Assembly: GCA_014879855.1 (NCBI GenBank)
Contig: JACSRH010000128.1
Span: 1-16,320 of the forward strand
DNA: 16,320 nt
Direction of reading: 5' to 3'
DNA from: Caldilineaceae bacterium
GTDB lineage: Bacteria > Chloroflexota > Anaerolineae > Caldilineales > Caldilineaceae
How positions within the stretch are numbered: the first letter of the stretch is position 1; each line of letters starts with the position of its first letter. The translations under genes and the position numbers were made by a program. Shown here piece by piece: positions 1-7,938 of the stretch. The notes under the pieces were generated by a model that was not told where the DNA came from, did not search any database, and saw only the letters and a program-made list of their open reading frames with translations.

Positions 1-66
<66 letters not shown>

Positions 67-87
67 ACGTCGTTCAGAACGTTTAGC

Positions 88-116
88 ATTGTACCCATGC
101 GCGCCTATGTCGTCAA
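88..116 (-). promoter_or_regulatory. sigma70-type promoter of tRNA-Glu
   Basis: On the minus strand, -35 TTGACG (111-116) and -10 TACAAT (88-93) are separated by 17 bases. The predicted start is near position 81, about 15 bases before the mature tRNA 5' end at 66. This spacing suits a short 5' leader removed by RNase P. Each hexamer matches consensus at 5 of 6 positions. Confidence 0.8.
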
Positions 117-168
117 ATCGGCAAGGGGTCAGGCAATCTTATCTGCATTCTTTCCCCTCTGGCGCCTG

Positions 169-177
169 TGGTAGACT
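169..177 (+). promoter_or_regulatory. possible extended -10 promoter of the nitrilase-like gene
   Basis: TGG followed by TAGACT resembles an extended -10 element (TGn plus a 4 of 6 match). No good -35 hexamer is visible 16-18 bases upstream. The predicted start would be near 184, at the left edge of the palindrome at 182-214. The call rests on this weak match alone. Confidence 0.3.
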
Positions 178-181
178 GGTC

Positions 182-214
182 AGCAGAATGCGAGTTGTCA
201 ACTCGCATTCTGCT
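182..214. repeat. 33-nt near-perfect palindrome (16-bp arms)
   Basis: AGCAGAATGCGAGTTG, one central T, and then its exact reverse complement. All 16 pairs match and the centre leaves a single unpaired base. No T-run follows on either strand, so it is not a standard intrinsic terminator. It lies between the divergent tRNA-Glu and nitrilase-like genes, ending 26 bases before the latter's start codon. It could be an operator, a 5' UTR hairpin, or a copy of a dispersed palindromic repeat; no second copy was seen in this window. Confidence 0.85.
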
Positions 215-240
215 TGAATCACAAAGAGATGCTGTAAAGG

Positions 241-1557
241 ATGCTCAGTTTGGATGTTCTTACTGTGGCCTGTGTTCAACAACGTATGCGACTGCCGGTC
301 ACGCTCGACGAATATCGGGAGGGGTTGCGACGCTTTTTGCGCGCCGCCGAAAACAAACGTGCGCGGTTGGTGATCTTTCCCGAATTGGCCGGCCTCATGA
401 TCGTGCCGCCGCTGCTTGGCGATTTTCGCTCCTCGCTCCTTCTGCGCGCCGATGTCGGACGCCGCGGCGGCGCGTCGATCTGGCAGAAAATCGTCGGCTC
501 CGTGGCGGGCAGTGCGGCTGGCATGCTCAAGGCGAATTACGGCATAGGGATGGCAGGTTTGCTCGAAGTCGCGTCCGCCACGCTCTGGGAGCGCTATGCC
601 GAGCTATTTGGCGGCTTGGCCAAGGAGTTCGGTGTGACCCTGGTGGCGCCAGGTGCCTATCTGCCCGATCCCTTCGATGGCGTGATCCGCAACCTGGCCG
701 TGGTCTTTGGCCCCGATGGCGCGCAACTGGGGGTCCAGGCTAAAGTCATCCTGGCGCCGGAGGATGAGCATTTCTGCCAGCCTGGCACAACCTGGGACAT
801 TATTCGCACCGAAGTTGGCGCGCTTGGTCTGATGCTCGGCAGCGACGTGCTTTTCCCCGAAGTGGGGCGATTGCTTGCCTTTCAGGGCGCCGAGGTGTTA
901 ATCTCGCTGGCCGCCAGCGCCAGCCAAGTGGAGTACAATAAGATTCGCGCGGGGACATTAGCGCGCATGCAAGACAACCAGCTTTTTGCAGCGTGCGCTT
1001 TTCTGGTGGGTGAAGACGCGTTCGACGCTACCCGCACGAAAACTTATCTTGGCAAATCGGCCATTTTCGCGCCGCAAGAACTGACGCCGCGTTTCAACGG
1101 CGTGCTGGTCGAAATGGGAAACTTTAGCAGCGAAGGCGTTCTGACCGCAGAGTGGAACTTTGCCGAACTGCGGCTGTTGTGGGAAAAAAGTGATGCGCGC
1201 CTGCGGGGTCAATTCAATGCATCCCAAGCCAGCCAGATTTTGGCAACCATCTATCGCCAGTTGCAAAGTGCGCCGCGTCTCGAAGAGCAGGTCGATGATG
1301 CAGGAGCTGACGCCCCGCATACAGCGCAGCTATCCGCTGCATCACTCGTTACGCTCGATGATCTGCCAGTAATTGCGTCCATCACGAGTCACTGGCCGCC
1401 GCATGGCACGGCCAACGCAGATGACCTTCCGCTGCAAGAAACGGTCGCCTGGAACATAACCAGCGCCACCGATGTGGTGCAACCCAACGCCGATCTTCGC
1501 TATGAAGAAGAAACCGACGAGATGGATGCCCTCGACGATACAGAGCGGGCAGACTAA
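241..1557 (+). CDS. nitrilase/carbon-nitrogen hydrolase superfamily protein lacking the catalytic cysteine
   Basis: The first 320 or so of 438 residues follow the nitrilase fold. The catalytic Glu is E48 in FPELA and the Lys is K168 in AKVILAPED. The later RAGTLARMQDNQLFA segment at 236-250 is also typical. The nucleophile motif, normally G-x-x-[IL]-C-[YW]-D-x-x-F-P-E, reads GLMLGSDVLFPE (196-207), so glycine (G200) stands at the cysteine position. Family members hydrolyse nitriles, amides or N-carbamoyl compounds through that cysteine, so classical catalysis is unlikely. A non-enzymatic or altered role is inference. The C-terminal 110 or so residues are an acidic, low-homology extension. In frame, a stop lies at 235-237, which makes the ATG at 241 the first usable ATG. 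A weak AAAGAG lies 12 bases upstream. The gene converges on the lipoprotein gene with a 29-base gap. Confidence 0.85.
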   Translation: MLSLDVLTVACVQQRMRLPVTLDEYREGLRRFLRAAENKRARLVIFPELAGLMIVPPLLGDFRSSLLLRADVGRRGGASIWQKIVGSVAGSAAGMLKANYGIGMAGLLEVASATLWERYAELFGGLAKEFGVTLVAPGAYLPDPFDGVIRNLAVVFGPDGAQLGVQAKVILAPEDEHFCQPGTTWDIIRTEVGALGLMLGSDVLFPEVGRLLAFQGAEVLISLAASASQVEYNKIRAGTLARMQDNQLFAACAFLVGEDAFDATRTKTYLGKSAIFAPQELTPRFNGVLVEMGNFSSEGVLTAEWNFAELRLLWEKSDARLRGQFNASQASQILATIYRQLQSAPRLEEQVDDAGADAPHTAQLSAASLVTLDDLPVIASITSHWPPHGTANADDLPLQETVAWNITSATDVVQPNADLRYEEETDEMDALDDTERAD

Positions 1558-1586
1558 AGCAAGACGATAGCGACAACAGCGGGAGG

Positions 1587-2843
1587 CTAGCGCGGCGCCC
1601 ACGCGGCAAAGACGCCTGGGCCTATAAACGCTGGCTCGCTGCCCTCCACCACCTTTTGCACCCAAACGCCACTGCGGCCGTCGGTCAATGTGCCGGCAAA
1701 CACAAAGGCGCTGCTATCCGCTGACCACACACGATGGCTCTGTGCGTACTGGTCGAAAAACGGCAGATAGTGGTCCAGGTAGGCGCGCGAAGGCAAAAAC
1801 CCCGCAAACGGCGTCGATGTCCGCCCATTCCACACATACCACCGCAACCCCAACTGCCCGGCCACAAACTCGAGGCCAAGATAAGCCAATCGCTCACCGG
1901 ACGGGCTCCAGTAGAACGCGAGCACTGGATTGGCGGTCACTTCACGCGTCTGTAGCGTAGCGACGTCGACGACGTAGAGCGGGCCGAGCGAGCTTGACCG
2001 CGCCATTCGCTCTGTAACGACATATGCCACCCGTGCGCCGTCGGGGCTGAGCGAAAAGCTGATCCGCCCCGGATAATCAGTCAGCTCCGTCAATTCTTGA
2101 CCTTGCAGGTCGGTCACAATAAGCCGCTGGCGCACGGCGTCGGCAGTGGCATAGAGGAGCCGTTCGCCATCCGCGGCCCATTGCGGTGTAGGAAACTGCC
2201 CGCCCGAGATTTGCAGCGACTCTGCAACACCGTCGAGCGACAGCAACTCCACCCGCTCGTTCCCCACGTGGGTCAGCAGCCGTTGTCCATCAGGCGCCCA
2301 GGAAAAGTAAAAGGGCTGACCCTCGGCCAAGGTCCGAGCGCGGCCGCCGTCGTCATCAAATTCCACCACACGCAACGCCATCGACGGCTGATCGAGCGAC
2401 AACCAGTTGCTCAAATAGGCCAGCCGGTCGCCCACCGGACTCCAGGCAAGGTAAAAGGGCAGAAAAGGAACATCCAGTTCACGGCGGTCAGCGCCGTCAA
2501 AGCGGATCGTCTCCAAAAAGCTGCGGCGCCCCTCGCGGCGCGCCCACGCGATCTGCATGCCGTCCGGCGACCAGACCGGCTGCAAATATTGGCGCTGCGG
2601 CGAGGCGTCGGTCGTCAACGCAAAGCGCGCACCGGTTGCGGCATCCACGAGAAAGAGATTGCCATCCGCCCCACTGACCAGCAGTTGATTGGCGGCCTCG
2701 GCAGGCGGCGCACTGGCTTCGGACGCCAGCCGGATCTGGCTGACAAGTCGCTGCGCCTGGGGGGGCAGTCCATCGGCAGCGCAACCGGCCGCGATCAAAA
2801 GGAACACTGTAAACATCAATGGAGGTAGCAGTCGCTTGATCAT
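1587..2843 (-). CDS. PD40/TolB-like beta-propeller lipoprotein
   Basis: A 418-residue protein with an N-terminal lipoprotein signal: basic MIKR, a hydrophobic stretch, and a lipobox-like IAAGC with the candidate lipidated Cys at 21. A short linker follows, then a propeller built of PD40/WD40-like repeats. The repeat signature W-[SA]-P-[DVS]-G occurs around residues 91, 134, 182, 222 (WAADG), 266 (LSPDG) and 312, with degenerate copies near 373 and 415. Such proteins sit on the outer face of the membrane and usually act as binding or scaffolding modules; no ligand can be named. The reading frame extends 24 codons further upstream, but the start at 2843 places the signal peptide at the terminus and follows a purine-rich GGGAAGGGAA site. 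It lies 144 bases downstream of the methyltransferase gene on the same strand and may have its own promoter. Confidence 0.85.
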   Translation of the reverse strand: MIKRLLPPLMFTVFLLIAAGCAADGLPPQAQRLVSQIRLASEASAPPAEAANQLLVSGADGNLFLVDAATGARFALTTDASPQRQYLQPVWSPDGMQIAWARREGRRSFLETIRFDGADRRELDVPFLPFYLAWSPVGDRLAYLSNWLSLDQPSMALRVVEFDDDGGRARTLAEGQPFYFSWAPDGQRLLTHVGNERVELLSLDGVAESLQISGGQFPTPQWAADGERLLYATADAVRQRLIVTDLQGQELTELTDYPGRISFSLSPDGARVAYVVTERMARSSSLGPLYVVDVATLQTREVTANPVLAFYWSPSGERLAYLGLEFVAGQLGLRWYVWNGRTSTPFAGFLPSRAYLDHYLPFFDQYAQSHRVWSADSSAFVFAGTLTDGRSGVWVQKVVEGSEPAFIGPGVFAAWAPR

Positions 2844-2896
2844 AAAGCCGTTCCCTTCCCAGGACGATCCAATTGCACGCGCGGCAGAGCCGTTGC

Positions 2897-2928
2897 ATCG
2901 TACACAGATTGCCATGCAGTCACTGCAT
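2897..2928 (-). promoter_or_regulatory. weak promoter overlapping a 15-nt palindrome, upstream of the lipoprotein gene
   Basis: On the minus strand a TACGAT hexamer (2897-2902) is preceded at a 15-base spacing by GTGACT, a poor -35. That -35 falls inside the exact inverted repeat ATGCAGT-C-ACTGCAT (2914-2928). An operator covering the -35 would fit a regulated promoter, but the spacing is short and the assignment is tentative. The palindrome itself is directly visible. Confidence 0.35.
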
Positions 2929-2987
2929 CACCGCTTACAAATTTCGCATCACGGACAGTTGCGCCCGTAGCGCCGGGAGAGAAAGCG

Positions 2988-4085
2988 CTAGCGACGTGGC
3001 TTCAAATAAAGCGTAATTTCGCTGCGATTGTGGAACAACTGGCGTGCGCCGGCAAGGGTGTAGGCCGTACGCAGGATGGCAAAGGTCTGGTCAAGCACTG
3101 GTTTGCGGTCGTGCTCGGGCAGCTTGACCGTCATCAACGCCCACCCGTGAGGATAGAGAAGCTTCGCATATGCTGCCATGACGCGCGCCGAGTCGCGCGC
3201 GTCCATCCGCATATCGTTGACGATGATGTCGAAGACATCGGGTTCGGCTTGCAGATAGTGCTCCGCGGTCGTGCGCAGATGGCGGACGCCGCGATCGTCA
3301 GCCAGGCGTGCATCCAACTCGCCGGGGTCAATGGCCGTGACATATTGGCCGGCGCGACGCAGGACGCGCGTCCAGCCGCCGGGCGCCGCACCCAAATCGA
3401 GCGCAACGCCGTGCGACGGCAGCACAATCCCAAAAACCTCCAGCGCTTCAAGCAGCTTAAATTCGGCGCGGCTGATCTGACCTTCTTCGCGCGCAAAACG
3501 GCGCATACCGCCGCCCCAACTCGACAGATTATCGACCGCCAGCGACACGCCCGCCAGCGCTGCCAGCCGTTTGCCTTTGCCCAGCGCGGCGCCGCCCAGC
3601 AGGAGCTGCGGGTCGGGCTGCCAGCTTTTCAGCGCGGCGCAGACAACGGTGACCACCTGCGCCGGCGCGCGCACATCCAAGGGCGGGCCAGACTCGTGGC
3701 TGAGCGCCGCGGACAACGGCGTATTGATGTCGAAAGGCTTGTAAGGGGCATCCGCCAGCACGCGCGCCTGCACGGAAAAGCTCTGCGTGGTCTCCAGTGG
3801 AGGCAAAGCAGCCGGCAGCATCCGCGCCAGATACGCGGGGTCGCCCATGTGCCCGCCCAACGGCGCCACCACCTGCACTGGCGCAAGATGGCGCACAAAG
3901 ATGGGCGGTGTGCGCCGCCAGGTTGCGGCCAACGCGGCAAATGGCGTGCCCGCGTCGACCAGCAGCACATCTTCCCCCAATTTTTCGAGGAGCACGGCGT
4001 CTGGCGCGACGTCGCGCAGCTCCTCCAACGCAAGTTCGACCGCGCCATCGTCACAGGAAAGTATCAGGATAGAATTGTGGGTCAT
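2988..4085 (-). CDS. RlmM-like 23S rRNA 2'-O-ribose methyltransferase (FtsJ/RrmJ fold)
   Basis: A 365-residue protein, about the length of E. coli RlmM (366). Its C-terminal half has the FtsJ Rossmann fold: SAM-binding motif LDLGAAPGG around 229-237 and the K-D-K-E tetrad of 2'-O-methyltransferases. The tetrad residues are K210 in SRAEFKLLE, D291 in NDMRMD, K321 in MTVKLPEHD and E356 in NRSEITLYL. The ending ARQLFHNRSEITLYL closely parallels the end of RlmM. The N-terminal 180 or so residues are a divergent domain, probably THUMP-like RNA-binding. RlmM modifies C2498 of 23S rRNA with SAM; whether this protein has the same target is inference. The start ATG overlaps the purB stop as ATGA, implying translational coupling. 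A tRNA or other rRNA target remains possible. Confidence 0.8.
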   Translation of the reverse strand: MTHNSILILSCDDGAVELALEELRDVAPDAVLLEKLGEDVLLVDAGTPFAALAATWRRTPPIFVRHLAPVQVVAPLGGHMGDPAYLARMLPAALPPLETTQSFSVQARVLADAPYKPFDINTPLSAALSHESGPPLDVRAPAQVVTVVCAALKSWQPDPQLLLGGAALGKGKRLAALAGVSLAVDNLSSWGGGMRRFAREEGQISRAEFKLLEALEVFGIVLPSHGVALDLGAAPGGWTRVLRRAGQYVTAIDPGELDARLADDRGVRHLRTTAEHYLQAEPDVFDIIVNDMRMDARDSARVMAAYAKLLYPHGWALMTVKLPEHDRKPVLDQTFAILRTAYTLAGARQLFHNRSEITLYLKPRR

Positions 4086-5512
4086 AGCGCGCCTCGCTCG
4101 TGCCTTGGTGTGGCAGCCGGTGTAAGGGTGGATCGCAGGTGCGCCGCCAACGCCAGCGCACGCTCGGCTGCATCGCCGGTATGTCCGCTGGCATCAAGCA
4201 GACCCGGCACCGCATCGGCGGGGACAAATTGCGTGATGCGCTCATCGGCGGCCAACAACTCTGCCAGCGGATTGGCGCGCCCCGCCTGCAGGGCCGCCCA
4301 TGCGGCCAGACTCTGTTCGCGAATGACCTCGTGCAGCGCTTGGCGGTTGCCGCCCGCCTGCACCGCGGCCATCAGCACGCGTTCGGTGGCGGCAAAGATG
4401 CCGTAGTCACGCAGGTTGCGCTCGATGGGGCCTGTCCAGAAGTGCATGCCTTCCACCAGTCCTTGCGCCCGGCGCAGGATCTCGTCGGTCAATAGAAAGG
4501 CTTCAGGCAGCAGCAGCCGCCGGTTGGCCGAATCGTCCAGCGTGCGCTCCAACAGACTCAACGCGGCGTTGTCCCAGGCCACACGCGGCAGCGCTGCCAC
4601 GAGCCGCGCCAGGCTGTCGATATTCTCGGCTGTGATCGGGTTGCGCTTGAAGGGCATGGCGCTTGAACCGACCTGTTTGGCGCCAAAAGGTTCGCTCCAC
4701 TCGCCAAAGGGAGGACTCTGTAAGATGCGCAGATCAAAGGCGAATTTGTGCAGTGTGGCGCACAAACCGGCCAGCGCGTTGAGCACGAGCCAATCTTGTT
4801 TGCGTGTATAGGTCTGCGTGGCAACAGGAAATGCTTCCAGACCAAGCGACGCCATCACCTGCTCTTCCAGTTGGCGCGCGGTCGACCCGCTGCCCTCCAG
4901 CAACTGCGTGTAGCTGGCGCTTGTGCCAACCGCGCCTTTGAGACCCTTGCCACGCACGCCTGCTCGCACCCGGCGCAATTCATCCAGGTCGATCAGCAGA
5001 TCCTGGCCGTACTGGGCAAGCCGATAGCCAAGGGTGGTCGGCTCCGCGGGTTGAAGATGGGTGAAGGCGATGGCGGCGGTGTGCGCCTCCGCTTCGATGC
5101 GTTCGGCCAATGAAGCCAGCACCTCTTCGAGTTGGCGGATCACCAGGTCGAGCGCGTCGCGCAGCCGCATCGCATCGACGTTGTCCAGCACATCCATTGA
5201 CGTGGCGCCGAGATGGATGATCGCCCCGCCGACCGGACATTGCGCCGTGTAGGTTTTAATTTCGGCCATCAAGTCATGGCGTATTTCGCGCTCGATCGCC
5301 TCTGCCGCGGCAATGTCAATGTCGTCCTGGTGGGCGCGCAGGTCAGCCACCTGCGCGGCGCTGACCAATCCGGCCGCCTGTTGTGCGGCGGCCAGGGCAA
5401 CCCAGACGCGCCGCAACAGGCGGCGCTTGTGCACCTCGCTCCACAGATGGCGCATGGCCTTGCCGCCGTAGCGCCAGGTCAGGGGCGAAAGATATGTTTC
5501 GTGATCGAACAT
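4082..5512 (-). CDS. purB: adenylosuccinate lyase
   Basis: A fumarase/aspartase-superfamily lyase of 476 residues. PurB catalyses two fumarate-releasing steps: SAICAR to AICAR in purine synthesis, and adenylosuccinate to AMP. The superfamily signature GSSAMPFKRNP is at about 282-292. Other family landmarks are HLGATSMDVLDN (about 100-111), THLQPAEPTTLG with the conserved histidine (about 151-162), and RTLDDSANRRLLLPEAF. The ATG at 5512 gives the usual family beginning MFDHETY and has GGTGAG 4 bases upstream. An in-frame GTG at 5521 overlaps the preceding stop as GTGA and is a plausible alternative adding three residues. The 3' end overlaps the rRNA methyltransferase start by 4 bases. The gene is the middle member of a three-gene operon. 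Confidence 0.93.
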   Translation of the reverse strand: MFDHETYLSPLTWRYGGKAMRHLWSEVHKRRLLRRVWVALAAAQQAAGLVSAAQVADLRAHQDDIDIAAAEAIEREIRHDLMAEIKTYTAQCPVGGAIIHLGATSMDVLDNVDAMRLRDALDLVIRQLEEVLASLAERIEAEAHTAAIAFTHLQPAEPTTLGYRLAQYGQDLLIDLDELRRVRAGVRGKGLKGAVGTSASYTQLLEGSGSTARQLEEQVMASLGLEAFPVATQTYTRKQDWLVLNALAGLCATLHKFAFDLRILQSPPFGEWSEPFGAKQVGSSAMPFKRNPITAENIDSLARLVAALPRVAWDNAALSLLERTLDDSANRRLLLPEAFLLTDEILRRAQGLVEGMHFWTGPIERNLRDYGIFAATERVLMAAVQAGGNRQALHEVIREQSLAAWAALQAGRANPLAELLAADERITQFVPADAVPGLLDASGHTGDAAERALALAAHLRSTLTPAATPRHERGAL

Positions 5513-5517
5513 GCCAC

Positions 5518-6396
5518 TCACCAGAAACCATCGTCTTGGTTGTAGCCGAACTCCTCACAGATCGAGGCGACGACCTCGACGACCTGGTCGTGAAGGACGC
5601 CGTTGGTGGCAATGACGCCATTGTGGGCGCGCACATCGCGTTTATTGTAGCGCAACGGATTGCCCCAGCAGTCGGTCATCCGCCCGCCGGCAGCCTCGAG
5701 CAGCGCTTGCGGCGCGCAGAGGTCCCACTCCTTGCAGCCTGGGCTGGGGTGGATGTACAGATCGGCCAACTGGCGCGTGATGAGGCCGACTTTCAGCCCC
5801 ACGCTGCCCGAAACCCGTTCGCGCGTGATGTTGAGCTGGGCGCGGATACGGTCGACAATCTGCTGCCGGTGGCTGCGGCTGCTGACCATTGTCATATTTC
5901 GGATGTCGGCAAAATTGCTGACGGTCAGTTTGATGCGTTCGCCATCTTCGTAGAGATAGGCGCCATGTCCTGCGGCCCCGGCATACAGCAGGCTGGTGGC
6001 CGGTTGTTGCACGACGCCGAGCATCGCCCTTCCTTCGACCACCAGGCCGATCATGATAGAGAATTCGCCATTGCGCGCGATAAATTCTTTTGTGCCGTCG
6101 AGCGGGTCGACAATCCAGACGCGTGAATTGTTCAACCGCGTCAGATCATCTTTCGATTCTTCCGAGAGGAGGCCATCTTCTGGGAATCTGGCGCGAATCC
6201 GCTCCACGATGTGCTGGTTGGCGCTGTGGTCGGCTTCTGTGACTGGTTCATCGCCGGGCTTGTAGCGCACTTCTGATGAACCAATGTAGAAGGTGTTGAC
6301 GATCGTGGCAGCTTCACGCACCAGTTTTGAGACGAATTCCAGTTCTTGGGTCAGGTCGAGTGTTTTGATTTGCTGTTCAGCCATGAAAAATGTCAT
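5518..6396 (-). CDS. CysQ-like 3'(2'),5'-bisphosphate nucleotidase / inositol monophosphatase family
   Basis: A 292-residue member of the Mg-dependent, Li-sensitive phosphatase superfamily. Metal-binding motifs are complete: E79-E80 in LSEES, DPLDGTKEF at 97-105, and WDLCAPQALLEAAGG at 224-238. The TKEF form of the DPLDGT motif is typical of CysQ-type enzymes, which hydrolyse PAP to AMP and phosphate during sulfate assimilation. Inositol-phosphatase activity cannot be excluded, so no gene symbol is given. An alternative ATG lies four codons downstream at 6384; neither start has a strong ribosome-binding site. It is the first gene of the operon with purB and the methyltransferase, and a candidate promoter lies at 6429-6457. 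A link through AMP metabolism with purB is inference only. Confidence 0.85.
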   Translation of the reverse strand: MTFFMAEQQIKTLDLTQELEFVSKLVREAATIVNTFYIGSSEVRYKPGDEPVTEADHSANQHIVERIRARFPEDGLLSEESKDDLTRLNNSRVWIVDPLDGTKEFIARNGEFSIMIGLVVEGRAMLGVVQQPATSLLYAGAAGHGAYLYEDGERIKLTVSNFADIRNMTMVSSRSHRQQIVDRIRAQLNITRERVSGSVGLKVGLITRQLADLYIHPSPGCKEWDLCAPQALLEAAGGRMTDCWGNPLRYNKRDVRAHNGVIATNGVLHDQVVEVVASICEEFGYNQDDGFW

Positions 6397-6428
6397 TCTA
6401 TCTGCTTGTTCAATCGATTTGGTGCGAT

Positions 6429-6457
6429 ACTGTACTCAAAACGCGCGGCTTGTGCAA
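6429..6457 (-). promoter_or_regulatory. candidate promoter of the cysQ-like/purB/rlmM-like operon
   Basis: On the minus strand, -35 TTGCAC (6452-6457) and -10 TACAGT (6429-6434) are separated by 17 bases. Both lie in the 92-base gap between the FGE-domain gene and the phosphatase gene. The predicted start near 6422 would give a leader of about 26 bases. Confidence 0.6.
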
Positions 6458-6488
6458 AGTTGTCGCCCGATAGAACGCAACTATTGTT

Positions 6489-7931
6489 CTAGCGGACATC
6501 TGCTGTACAGCGCACGCCCAGCCAATTGGCGGCCGTGCGCGGCGGCGTCGGCGCGAGCGCCATTGTGCGCAATTTGTCTGGTTCGTCGCCAAACGCGCCG
6601 CCCTTGACCAGATAGAGCGTGACAGCATCCTGCACAACAGTGGATGACGTCCACTCGGCGACGTTGCCGGCCATGTCGCTTGCGCCAAGCGGGCTATCGC
6701 CTGCCGGCTGGAAAGCGCCGATCTGGACAGTATCACCAATGCCTAGCTGCGCGCTGTTGGCGCGCTGCACGGCAAATTCATCTCCCCACGGAAAACGATA
6801 CATGCGCCCGGTGGCCGGCGCAGACGCCGCCGCGACTTCCCACTCGGCCGCGGTGGGGAGGCGTTTTCCCATAAAGCGGCAAAAACGGTCGGCGCTGTCG
6901 TAGTCGATGTTGATCATCGGAAAGCGGGCGGAGGCCGGGTCGAGCAGGTAATTGGCGCGCGTGGCGCTGGCAGGCGTGGCTGGCCAGGGGCACGCGCCGC
7001 GTTCGTAGCAGGTGCGATAGTCGCTGACAGTCGCCTCGTAGCGATCAATGCGAAAGGCCGGCAACTCCACCACTTGCGCCACCCCGGCTGGCTCCAGTGT
7101 GACGCGATACGCGCCCGGCGGGACTTCGATCATCGTGGCCGGCTGCGTGCGCTGCCACCACACCACTGCTCCTCCCACTACGCCTATCACCACCGCCAGC
7201 AGCACCAGGCTGCCCAGCCGCCGCGGCCAGTTGCGCCCGTAGGATGATGCGGCTTCGCCTTCGATCCAGGGGGAGGTCACTGGCGGCGCATCTTTGGTGC
7301 GCGTGGTGACAGGTAACGGCGCGGCGGCCAACACGGCGAGGGCCGCGGTCGCCTGTGTGCGCTTTGCGCCATCAATAGCAGCAGCCGTATGCAGCAATTC
7401 AACCAAAGCCGGCGTCCATGCCGCGCTCTGGTCATCGCTCTGTTGAAGTCGCGCCAGCTCGCTGGCGGCCAACGGCTGTGACGACTTGAAAAGGCTTTCC
7501 TCTATCAGAACGGCGGTGCGTTCGGGGTCGGTCTGATAACGCAACGCCGTCACCATGCCACGACGACGCGCCAAAGCCGTGCGCAGCAGCAATGTGCGCT
7601 GACTCTCGTCAAGATCGTGGCCGGCCTCTAGAACGAGCAATCCATCGCGCAACAGATCGTCGGCAGGCAACACCCCGCGGCGCCACCATTCGTCCAGCGC
7701 CTGGTTCAAGGCACGCTGTACGCGCTGCGCCCGTGCATCGGCTGCCGGCTTTGTTGCACCCGGCGTCCCCCCTGTGGCAGATGCTGCTGTTGACGCGGCC
7801 ACAGGACGGCCAGCAGGGCGACGGTAGGCAAAAGTCTCGTCTTCGTAATCCCATGTGAGTGCTTCGGCGTCGTCGTCTGCATTGTGCGCCGAGTGGGAGT
7901 CGCTGTACGTGCTGCCTTTGCGAAATGACAT
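6489..7931 (-). CDS. single-pass membrane protein with C-terminal FGE-sulfatase (SUMF1) domain
   Basis: The 480-residue protein has three parts. An Ala/Gln/Arg-rich, mostly helical N-terminal region (1-235) is predicted cytoplasmic. One membrane helix follows at about 240-259 (SLVLLAVVIGVVGGAVVWW). The exported C-terminal domain (about 265-480) is an FGE-sulfatase domain with GKRLPTAAEWEVAA (355-368), FPWGDE (380-385), DMAGNVAEWTSS (419-430) and the ending GVRC (472-475). The closely spaced cysteine pair that binds copper in true formylglycine-generating enzymes is absent, since the late part has only C475. Formylglycine synthesis is therefore unlikely. Bacterial SUMF1-like domains more often serve as binding modules. 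The frame is open for 42 codons further upstream, but the promoter at 7939-7966 predicts a transcript starting at the ATG at 7931, so that start was chosen. The divergent neighbour encodes another single-pass protein. Confidence 0.82.
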   Translation of the reverse strand: MSFRKGSTYSDSHSAHNADDDAEALTWDYEDETFAYRRPAGRPVAASTAASATGGTPGATKPAADARAQRVQRALNQALDEWWRRGVLPADDLLRDGLLVLEAGHDLDESQRTLLLRTALARRRGMVTALRYQTDPERTAVLIEESLFKSSQPLAASELARLQQSDDQSAAWTPALVELLHTAAAIDGAKRTQATAALAVLAAAPLPVTTRTKDAPPVTSPWIEGEAASSYGRNWPRRLGSLVLLAVVIGVVGGAVVWWQRTQPATMIEVPPGAYRVTLEPAGVAQVVELPAFRIDRYEATVSDYRTCYERGACPWPATPASATRANYLLDPASARFPMINIDYDSADRFCRFMGKRLPTAAEWEVAAASAPATGRMYRFPWGDEFAVQRANSAQLGIGDTVQIGAFQPAGDSPLGASDMAGNVAEWTSSTVVQDAVTLYLVKGGAFGDEPDKLRTMALAPTPPRTAANWLGVRCTADVR

Positions 7932-7938
7932 GCGTCCC

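Noticed and set aside
168..743. A 191-codon plus-strand frame overlapping the nitrilase-like gene
   Set aside because: Its Arg/Cys-rich translation resembles no family, while the overlapping frame has nitrilase motifs.
2097..2828. A 243-codon plus-strand open frame
   Set aside because: Antisense to the propeller lipoprotein with its repeated WSPDG motifs; the Arg/Gln-rich translation is typical of a shadow frame.
3030..4406. A 458-codon plus-strand open frame
   Set aside because: It lies antisense to the RlmM-like and purB genes, has no family-like motifs, and is explained by high GC content opening the opposite strand.
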